A DNA stretch of 64,000 bases from Tribonema minus (Eukaryota; Sar; Xanthophyceae; Tribonematales; Tribonemataceae): NCBI GenBank assembly GCA_017506865.1, contig JAFCMP010000079.1, positions 372,001-436,000 on the forward strand, in the 5' to 3' direction. Both the position numbers and the translations under genes were made by a program. Numbering within the stretch: position 1 is the stretch's first letter; each line of letters starts with the position of its first letter. Below the pieces are notes generated by a model. The model ran no database searches, had not been told where the DNA came from, and saw only the letters and a program-made list of their open reading frames with translations. Shown piece after piece: positions 57,001-64,000 of the stretch.

Positions 57001-60000
57001 CGCGTTGGACCAGTTCCTGCGCACCGCCACGCTCGGCGAGTTCCACGTGCGCCTGGAGCTGGTGCGCTCGTTCGCCGTGCACCTGAGCGCTGCTGCTGCT
57101 GCTGCTGCCGCTGGTGGTGGTGGTGACAGTGCTCAGCCAGGTGCCAGTGGTGACAGCGCTCAGGCGGCGGAGGAGCGGCGCGCGCTGGCGCGGCGCGCGC
57201 ACGCGCTGCACGGCCTGTGGCGCTACTACCAACAGGTATGTATGTATGGTCGCATTGCTGCTGAGTGGTGAGGGCAGTGCTCAGACGGCTGCTGTTGACA
57301 ACGCGCATCTCGCTTGCCTGTGTCGATGTTGCGAGAATTGAGCGTTACAAGTCAGGTCTATCAATTCACTCACGCCGTACTCAACACGTGGCCGCAAAGT
57401 CCAATGCCACGCGCTGTACTGTAGTTCTCGGGGGCAGCAGTCACATTGTGCATGCTGAGCACTGCTGTGCACGCCATTGCCTGCGTACAGCGTTACACCC
57501 CTTGTCGTCATCCCCGCACCGCACTGCGCCAGCACTTGCATCATGTTTTTCCACGTCGAGGGCGCGGGGGGCGGGGAGTCTGCGGCACATTTAACCAGGA
57601 CACACAACCACACACACTTACGACACACACACACAACCCGACAGTGAAGAACCCAACAGCACTGTGTCTCGCGTCGCTCGATGCCACGCGCACTCAACGC
57701 AGTGCTACATCTATACCTCACGGCAGCGCTGTTTGCGCATTCCTGCCTAACCCCAATCTCAACCGCTCCGCACCGCGTGTGCGCGCGCGCCACGCAGTTC
57801 TCGGCGGAGGTCCTCGCCGTGCGCGACATCACGCGCGCGAGCGTCGAGAAGCACCTCCGCTCCGAGGCCAAGCTCGGCCGCTGGGACGAGCAGACGTACT
57901 ACAGCCTCGCCGAGTCGGCCGAGAAGAGCCACCAGAAGCTGTCCAAGCTGCTGCGCGAGTACGACGACACGCTCGGCGTCTCCGCCGCGACGGTGCTGCA
58001 CCGCTCCCTCGTGCGCGGCATCGGGGAGCGCGCGGAGGGCAAGGAGGCGCCCTCCACGGAGGTCCCGCTGCCCGCGTCCATATTCATCGCCGTGGCGGCG
58101 GTAGACTCGCCGCGCGATCTCGCGGCCTCCGGCAACGACGACGAGGGCGATGATGACGGCGACGATGCTGCTGCGAACAGCGAGAGCGGCGGCGCCGTCG
58201 AGGCAGAGGGCGGCGCGGCGGCGGCGGCGGCGGCCGCGGCCGGGGGCGCCGGCAAGCGCGCCAAGCGCAGGCTGCCGCGCAAGCAGCCGCGCGTGGCCGA
58301 CAACGCCGCGGCGGTGCTGGAGGCGGAGTGGGCGGCCCACAAGCCGCTGCCGCACGCGCAGCACGCCTTCCTGGACGCCGCGGCGCTGCCGCCCGCGATC
58401 GCGCAGCTGCTCGCTGGCGGCAATGGCAGCAGTGGCGGCAGCGGCGGCGCCGGCGGCGTCTATCTCACGCGGCTGCCGGCGCTGTCGCGGCGGATGCGCA
58501 CTCTGATACAGCGCGCGGCGTACGGCGGCGGCGGCAGCAGCAAGGGCGGCGCGGCGTGCTCGCCGCCGCCGCCGCCGGGGCTGCGCGGCGCGCTCGTGGC
58601 GGAGCGCGTGTGCGCGGCGGTGTTTGCGCGCATCCACGCGCTGCGCAGCGCTGACGTCGGCAAGCAGGTGACCAGCGTTACGCGTACGCATTTGGGTAGG
58701 CGCTTGCATGTGATGTCTTTCACGCGCGGCCCCGCTCCGCCTGGCATGCACCGCGCCTCTGCCGCCTGCGCGAGTGCTCAGTCCTTGCACCGCAGTGCAT
58801 CAACTGTACGTCTGAACTCGCACAATACCCCTCACACGCGCCAGGTGCGAGTCCGCGCAGCTGTTGACCCATAGACACAACTGCTACACCAACTTCAATG
58901 CTGCCGCCTTGCATGCCCACGCCCGCCCACCTCACCTTCATGCCCCACCCCCTGACACACACTGCCCGTCGCCTCCGCCAGGTCAAGCGGCGCGCGGTGG
59001 TCGACCTGCTGCGCGGCCTGCGCACCCTCGGCCTCAGCCCTGCGCGCGCCGCGGCGCCGCCAGAGGCGCGCGATGCCCTCCTCACGCTCTCGCTGCCGCC
59101 GCCGTTCGCGCTGCGCTCGCTGGCGGGCAGCGGCAGCACGGCAGCAGCTGCGGCGGCGGGCGGCGCCACGTGGCAGCGCTCCGATGCCTACTTCTACCGC
59201 GCGCTCGCGGAGCTGTCGCGGCTGCGCCTGGAGGCGGCAGCGCCCGCGTCGCGCGACGTCAGCGCGCGCGAGGCAGCGCTCATGGGCGGCTTTGCAGACC
59301 ACCTGCACGCGCTCGTGCTGCAGCAGCGCTCCGCCGTGGCGGCAGTCGAGGGCGAGCTCGCGCAGCTCGCGGGTGCAATGCGCGAGGTCGCTGCCGTGAC
59401 GTCGGTGTCATCGGCGGCGGCGGCTGACGACGGCGGCAGCGGGAGCGGCGGCGGCGGCGCAGCGCTGCTGAGCGCGGCCGGGCATGCGCCCGCTGCGGCG
59501 CTGGCGGAGCGGCAGGCGCGGGAGATATGCGCCTCTGCGGAGGCAGTGCGGCAGCTGCAGCTGCTGCTGCGCGCCTCCACGGAAGTGCTGTCGGGAGAAG
59601 ACAGCGACGACGCCGATGTGGCGGCAGCGGCGGCGGCGGCGGCAGCGGCGGCGCGTGGAGCCTTCGACGCTGCGCTGGTGGACCTGGAGACCTGCGCATC
59701 CGACGCCACCAGCATTCGCGCAATGAGCACGCCGGAGCTCGTGGCAGCAGTGCAGGCGCGCTCCGCGGCCGTGCGCGCGGCAGCGCAGCGGCTGGCGGCG
59801 CTGCGGTGCGCGGCGTGCCTTCCCCCCGCCGCAGTCGCCTCCGTCGCGGCGGCCATGCTCTCCCACGCTGACGCCGTGGATGCTGATCTGCAGGCGGTTG
59901 GCGCGGCGGCAGCGACAGCGCAGCAGGCAATGGGCGACGCTGCGCCACTGATGCAGAGCGCGGAGGCTGTCCGCGACGCCCTGGAGCAGGCCACGCAGGC

Positions 60001-63000
60001 GCTGCTGCTGGCGGTGCAGTCTCTGGCGACAGCGCCCGCTGCCGAAGGCGCTGGGGCTGGCGGCAGCGGCGGCGGCGGCAGTGGCAGTGAGGATGACGCC
60101 AGCGATGAGCTCGACGGGCTCGTGGAGCTGCACGCCTGCGCGTTCGATCAGGCGCGCCGCATGAAGCTGTGGCGCTGCACGTCGGCACTGCGCGCGCTGC
60201 ACGCGACCGTCGTAGACTTCTCGCGCGCCGCCGCCGCCGCCGCTGCCGACTCAGACGTCGCAGACGTCGCCGACTGTAGCACCAGCAGCGGCGGCGGCGG
60301 CGGCGACGGAAAGGCGGTGCTCACTGCTGCCACCAAAACGGAAGTGGCGGCAGCCTTGGAGGCGTCTGCACGCGACGTGCTGCAGCTGGCGGCGCAGGTG
60401 GCGGACGCCGGCGGCGCCGTGCTGCGTGGCCTGGTGGCGCTCAACAAGGGCGCCGCCAAGCTCTCGTACGTGCTGCTGCGCGTGTTCCGCACGCTGCTCG
60501 CGAAGGGCATCTGCGCGGACAAGACGCAGGACGCGGAGGACGACGGCGAGGGCGGCGGTGCCACCAACTTCAGCGATGACGTCGAGGGCATGGGGATGGG
60601 GGAGGGGGAGGGGAAGAAGGACGTCAGCGACCAGATAGAAGACGAGGAGCAGCTGCTGGGGCTGCAGGGGGATGATCAGGGGGCGCAGGAGCCCCCCCCA
60701 GATGAGAAGAAGGAGCTCGGGGAGGATGAGAAGGACCAGGGGGTGGAGATGGCGAACGATTTCGAGGGGGAGATGTACGACGTGCCGAAGGAGGACAGAC
60801 CTGAAGATGATGAGAATGATAAGGATGAGGGCGAGGAGTTGGACAGGGAGATGGGGGACGCGGGGGACGACGCGGACGTCGTGGACGAGAAGCTCTGGGA
60901 CGACGACGAGGAGAGCGAGAACGGTGATGAGACGGAGCAGCAGCAGCAGCAGGTGCGCGCGCGCTGTGTGCTACGCGTCGTCATGTCATATGCGCACTTC
61001 AAGTGAGAACGGATGCGCACTTCAATTGAGAACGGCGATGAGACGCAGCAGCAGCAGGTGCGCGCGTGATGTGTGCTGCGCGTCTTCATGTATGCGCACT
61101 TCAAGTGCACTGTAATGGTAGTCTGCAAGGGTTCATGCTTGTGGACACCAATAGCAGAAGGATTCTGGATGATACTGTGGCAGCCACTGCTGCTGCTGCA
61201 CAGAGAACTGCGCCCAGACATGACAAGCTTGTGTGGCAGCCATCGACCTGAGTTGTCTGCGACGCTGTGCTGCACATCACATCACAGGAAGAGAAGTTTG
61301 AAGAGGGCAGCCGCATGGACGGTGAGAAGCTGGAGGATGAGATCCGCACGCGAGAGGATGGCGAAGAGCGTCCCAAGGACAACAAGGACAAGGAGGGGGA
61401 GGAGGGGGAGTCACAAGCCCCCGAGGACAAAAAGGTACAGTTGCCGCCATTTTTTAACGTCCGATTTTGGAGCGTGGTTGAACTTGCTGTTTGCGCTTGA
61501 CAAAACCAGACCACTTGTGGATTCTAGTCGACAGGACGCTGATGCGTTGCGGATGTGTACCAGCAATTTGATTGATGTGCCCATGTGCTACATTCACACT
61601 GGCGTAGGCTGCCTCTTTTTGCACCACACTGCGAAAGTGTGCTTTGAAGTCACATGGCGCCTGCTTTGTAAACCTGATACCGACAGTACCTTTACGATAC
61701 TGACAGTACCTTTGTGACAAGGAGGCATTCCCTCTACATCTGCAAGTGTTTGTAGAGGGTCTCCTTACCAGACACAGTCGCGCCAAACCACACGTTGTGT
61801 GTCATCGTGCACCTTGCCGAGCGATGTACCCCAGTCACACTGCCCTTATGCCGTGCCGTAAAGTGCGCCAGCGGCGTACCGCAACCGATGGAACACCCAC
61901 CAACAATAATCACACATTATTTGCACTGACAACAAATGCATATACATACATACCATGACAGGAGCCGCAGCCGCAGGACGCCGGCGACGCCGACGCCGCG
62001 GCGGCGGACGACGACGACGACGAGGGCCCCATCAACGAGGACCTCGAGGACAACTACGAGGACAAGCCGCAGGGCGTGGACGTGCGCGGCGAGGACGAAA
62101 CTGCCAAGAGCGACGATGAAAATGGCGGCGATGGCGACGACCTGCCGGAGGACATGAACCTTGACGGTGGCGGCAGCGACGACGACGGCGGTGAGGATGA
62201 CGGCGGCGACGCGATGGAGGAGGACGGGGGCGAGTCGGGCCCGGAGGAAGATGGCGCGGAGGAGGAGAAGAAGGGGCCGGATACGCTGGCGCCGCCGGAC
62301 GATGACGAGGAGGGGGGCGCCGACGGGGAGGAGGACGAGGCGGAGAACGAGGCCGCCGCAGGTGCGCGTGTGCTTTGTGCGGCTGGTTGAAGTTGAAGTT
62401 TGGAAACTGTTGAAGGCTGGGGACAGTTTTTGTGCGGAAACATGTGTTGGGTCTGCGCGCCGCGTTGCTCGGCTGAGGGGACGAGGGTGGACGCGCTGCT
62501 ACCGTTTGACGAGGATGACCTGCAGACGTGGCCGCCGTGGAGTGAGACCGCCACGCACGCGCGATTTTTGTGTTAGATGCCAGTGCAGTAGTGCGCCAGG
62601 TTCTTGAAAGCGCAAGCAGTACAAGTGACTTCAGTTCTTAGAGTGCACGAGACGTTGTGGCATTGGCATGCTGCAGTTGATGCCGACGCATACACAAAGG
62701 ACAAGATGCGATGCACAGGTTCGCCCATTTCTTGGAGTTGATGCTGGCAGTCTGCATGCACAAGGCTTCCTGTGTGCTGTCTGTGGCGCACACCATCGCG
62801 AGCGCAAAGAAGTGCACAGCATGTGTAGTTCGGTGGCATGGGGTCCCTGACAGTTACTTCAGCACTGGCTTGTGTGACACGGCTGATAGTCTCATCACTA
62901 CTGCATTGATCCCCAGTAGCGAAAGCGTCCACAGCTATCTGTCCGCGTGACGCGCCTCGCTTGTGACGCTTTAGTGGACCATGCGCACGCCGCGCCGGCA

Positions 63001-64000
63001 CCAGGGTGACGCGCAGCAAGCCCCACTTGGTGTGCCGCTGCACCACACAACACAAACAAAACACAGTCTCACCAGGACGGTCCCTTGCTGTGGTAATCTG
63101 TTGCTCAGGCGGCGGCGCACCCCCGCAGCCCGACGCCATGGACGTTGAACCAGAAGAGACCCCTGATGACAAGGAGGAAGGGGGAGAGGAACCCCCGCCC
63201 GACCAGTCGCAGCAGCCGCAGCAGCAGCCAGCGCACGGCGTGCGGTCTAAGGCGGGGTCCAGCGCCGTTCTCGAGAAACCTTCTGAGGAGGATGCGGCGG
63301 ACGAGGCGGAGGATAAGGGGGACGAGGGGGACGGCGACGCCGCGGACGAGCCTTCGGATGGCAGCGATCGGCCGCCGCCACGCGAACCCAGTGCTCAGGT
63401 AAAGGCTTGCTGAAAAAAGACGCATGTTGCAAGTAAAATTCAGGCGCTTCCATCCATTCACAGAGCAAGCATGCAGTTGAACGAAGCGATCACACATGCT
63501 GCTTGGAGTGCGGTGACGCATACAAGACGTCAAGACCACGTGTGGGTCTGCAGCACGCCCTCTGTGTCCTGGTCTCGTGACCTAAGCATGCCATTCGTTG
63601 AATCAGCGACCTCAACGCTCATACCCCTCGACCGCTGCGGCTCGTGTCACACAGGGCGGCGGCGGCGGCGAGGGGGGGGAGGGGGGCGAGTGGCGCCCCG
63701 ACGCGGGGGGCGACGACGGCGCGCCCCCGCAGCAGCGCTCAAAGCGCGATGCCGCGCGCAGGAGGGAGGCGCCGAATCCGCTGCGCGCGCCCGGCAGCGC
63801 CGCTGAGCACTGGCACCGCCGCCTCGACATGCTTGCGCAGCAGGAGGAGGGGGAGGGGGACGGCGACGAGCCCGGTGAGTGTGCTGCGCGAGGTGGTGCC
63901 CCTGTGGGGTATGTAGGGTATGCGCAAAGCCGGAAGGTGTGTAGGTTATGAGTGCAATGCCATGTGTTTGATTGGTCACAGACGTGAACTGTCAAGAGGC
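34697..64000 (+). CDS. MDN1: Midasin (MDN1/Rea1), giant AAA+ ATPase; C-terminus off the window
   Basis: Nuclear, dynein-related ATPase that strips assembly factors (Rsa4, Ytm1) from pre-60S ribosomes. 24 exons with matching phases: 34697-36991, 37612-37776, 38381-38493, 39729-39870, 40436-40732, 41131-41612, 42669-42813, 43372-43844, 44104-44764, 45038-45196, 45393-47096, 47559-48237, 48500-53140, 53428-53610, 53929-54711, 55131-55313, 55921-56217, 56951-57235, 57798-58667, 58982-60952, 61288-61434, 61962-62361, 63109-63398, 63655-63874. That is ~5,860 residues before the MIDAS domain, larger than yeast (~4,900) because of Ala/Gly runs. Six AAA modules, the long linker and the Asp/Glu-rich region are all present. 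One exon (45393-47096) contains a frame break; the exon ending at 56217 appears to use a GC donor. Start ATG 34697 is the first Met of the frame. Several exon edges are repeated in introns. Confidence 0.96.
37612..40732 (+). other. MDN1: MDN1 AAA2 remainder (exons 2-5)
   Basis: Exons 37612-37776 and 38381-38493 give the variable helical insert after the AAA2 Walker A. Exon 39729-39870 gives the most conserved midasin block, F-S-F-V-E-G-A-L-V, with Walker B W-M-L-L-D-E-I-N-L-A and S-A-E-T-L-Q-R-L. Exon 40436-40732 gives sensor 1, F-A-A-M-N-P-P-T-D, and the arginine-finger region L-R-C-R-F-T-E. Introns before exons 2, 5 and 8 end in long poly-C tracts. Confidence 0.93.
39307..40005. repeat. Repeated edges of MDN1 exon 4 (4 copies of the start, 2 of the end)
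   Basis: The acceptor and first ~35-45 nt of exon 39729-39870 (CAG/GGATGGAGTGGACGGCGG) occur as diverged copies at about 39306, 39471 and 39577, before the real one at 39726. Copies are separated by CTTCAA-rich spacers. The exon's last ~35 nt recur, decayed, at about 39964-39999 in the next intron. Confidence 0.88.
40843..41040. repeat. Repeated end of MDN1 exon 5
   Basis: The last ~45 nt of exon 40436-40732 with its donor and ~30 nt of intron recur at about 40843-40910 with few changes (one Leu codon reads Met). A more decayed copy of an earlier part of the same exon follows at about 40968-41030. Confidence 0.8.
41131..43844 (+). other. MDN1: MDN1 AAA3 (exons 6-8)
   Basis: Exon 41131-41612 ends inside the Walker A loop (V-L-L-Q-G-P-T) and exon 42669-42813 completes it (S-A-G-K-T-T-L-V-E-Y), then R-I-N-N-H-E-H-T-D-I-Q-E-Y. 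Exon 43372-43844 has Walker B W-I-I-L-D-E-L-N-L-A-P-S-E-V-L, sensor 1 A-T-Q-N-P-P-G, and R-N-R-F-L-E-L. The loop split by the ~1-kb intron is where the exon end is repeated. Confidence 0.94.
41577..41975. repeat. Repeated Walker A exon end of MDN1 exon 6, ~4 copies
   Basis: The exon end coding V-S-K-A-P-V-L-L-Q-G-P-T plus donor AG/GTGGG at 41577-41620 recurs at about 41743-41790 (nearly intact), 41825-41860 (shortened) and 41934-41970 (decayed). Each is followed by similar intron sequence containing GCGGTATGTAT(A/G)GGTATG. Confidence 0.85.
44104..45780 (+). other. MDN1: MDN1 AAA4 (exons 9-11, first part)
   Basis: Exon 44104 begins Y-M-L-L-A-E-R-L-R, typical of the midasin AAA3/AAA4 junction. 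Walker A is G-A-T-G-A-G-K-T, then N-C-H-A-T-T-E-A-G-D-L-L-G. Exon 45038-45196 is a disordered, charged insert with a basic K-P-K-R-A-R patch that could act as a nuclear signal. Exon 45393 onward supplies Walker B L-L-L-L-D-E-L-S-L-A and sensor 1 A-T-M-N-P-G-G-D. Confidence 0.93.
46300..47820 (+). other. MDN1: MDN1 AAA5 with frame break
   Basis: Walker A G-S-P-G-V-G-K-T, then N-L-S-E-Q-T-D-L-S-D-L-M-G-S-D-L-P; Walker B W-V-L-L-D-E-L-N-L-A-S-Q-A-V-L-E-G-L-N; sensor 1 A-A-Q-N-P. After F-P-A-L-A-L-D the frame changes in a GGC/GGT run at about 46970-47040: the conserved continuation L-L-E-R-M-I-C-F-N lies in another frame. Exon 47559 then gives P-W-E-F-N-L-R-D-V-Y-R-W-C, the family hallmark. Confidence 0.92.
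47880..49560 (+). other. MDN1: MDN1 AAA6
   Basis: Walker A G-H-R-A-T-G-K-T and T-P-A-T-D-V-S-E-L-L-G-C-F-E-Q end exon 12. Exon 48500 continues with an Ala-rich insert, then a modified Walker B, W-L-L-L-E-N-A-N-Y-C-S-A-S-V-L-D-R-L-N, where the family also has Asn in place of the catalytic acid. R-N-R-C-L-E-V follows. Confidence 0.92.
49560..60400 (+). other. MDN1: MDN1 linker region
   Basis: Mostly one 4.6-kb exon (48500-53140) plus exons to 60952. It is long, helical and Ala-rich, interrupted by Gly/Ser runs. Conserved islands confirm the frame: W-R-K-Q-V-E...Y-K-T-K-S-H-E (53428-53610), E-L-F-P-D-F-H-G-D-F (53929 on), L-D-Q-F...G-E-F-H-V-R-L (56951 on), W-D-E-Q-T-Y-Y-S-L...K-S-H-Q-K-L-S-K (57798 on). 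In yeast this linker swings to pull on assembly factors. Confidence 0.9.
56229..56480. repeat. 125-bp tandem repeat in an MDN1 intron
   Basis: About two units begin at 56229 and 56354 (GAATGAC(C/T)ATGATGGTGTAC). The repeat starts just after the GC donor of the exon ending at 56217. It also holds a block around GAGTAATCT and GTGTGGGGTATCG seen at about 56300 and 56430. Confidence 0.75.
60500..63874 (+). other. MDN1: MDN1 Asp/Glu-rich region
   Basis: It begins with the conserved G-M-G-M-G-E-G...K-D-V-S-D-Q-I-E-D-E-E-Q-L-L-G and continues E-M-A-N-D-F-E-G-E-M, E-E-K-F-E-E-G-S, I-N-E-D-L-E-D-N-Y-E-D-K, and D-L-P-E-D-M-N-L-D-G. It then passes to P-N-P-L-R-A-P-G-S-A-A-E-H-W-H-R-R-L, just before the MIDAS domain. 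This region is a flexible acidic tether for the MIDAS domain, which would lie right of 64000. Confidence 0.94.
60916..61110. repeat. Repeated end of MDN1 exon 20
   Basis: The exon end GAGAACGGTGATGAGACGGA, its CAG run and donor (60917-60960) recur at about 61028-61062 with the same GTGCGCGCG donor. The following intron sequence (TGTGCT-CGCGTC-TCATGT...GCGCACTTCAAGTG) is also repeated. Spacing is 111 bp. Confidence 0.85.

Overview
The window is nuclear DNA of a eukaryote, most likely a photosynthetic stramenopile (xanthophyte or brown-alga-like); a green alga is the main alternative. Genes are split by GT-AG introns whose joints keep frame. Coding exons are very GC-rich and full of Ala/Gly runs, while introns and spacers are less so. 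Four signs favour a stramenopile, and all are inference: an aspartate carbamoyltransferase that reads like the animal/fungal CAD type rather than the plant type; a leader with an A-R-A/F cleavage-like site as in heterokont plastid presequences; an ankyrin/F-box-like protein with Cys-Pro-Trp-Asp repeats; and strict strand alternation of neighbouring genes, which has been described for brown algae.

Layout, left to right. A large unrecognised gene with a myristoylation-type start runs leftward off the window (<1-5678, minus). It is divergent from a SAM/ubiquitin-like protein gene (5747-7813, plus). A small ankyrin protein (7956-9022, minus) is divergent from an F-box-like ankyrin protein (9197-11619, plus). 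A weak acidic, His/Glu-repeat ORF follows at 12324-12809. A gene-poor 3.3 kb comes next, then a Mpv17/PMP22 membrane protein (16091-18651, minus), divergent from aspartate carbamoyltransferase (19352-20450, plus). After a 2.2 kb spacer come a DUF1415 protein (22669-26422, minus), divergent from a small CHY-type zinc-finger protein (26614-26934, plus), and proline dehydrogenase (28654-34136, minus). The last is divergent from midasin/MDN1 (34697 to beyond 64000, plus). MDN1 fills almost half the window in 24 resolved exons; its C-terminal MIDAS domain lies outside.

The genes do not form one pathway. MDN1 is the dynein-like AAA+ remodeller of pre-60S ribosomes, ATCase starts pyrimidine synthesis, PRODH starts mitochondrial proline breakdown, and Mpv17 is an organelle membrane protein.

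The most unusual signal is structural. At about ten exon borders, the edge of the exon with its splice site is tandemly repeated into the neighbouring intron, two to four times. The clearest case is PRODH, where two extra 42-nt in-frame pseudo-exons repeat the end of exon 5. Other notable points are inverted repeats inside the divergent spacers, a strong foldback at 829-931, two apparent GC-AG introns, a frame break in MDN1, dispersed CTTCAA motifs, and short TTAGGG-like stretches in introns.
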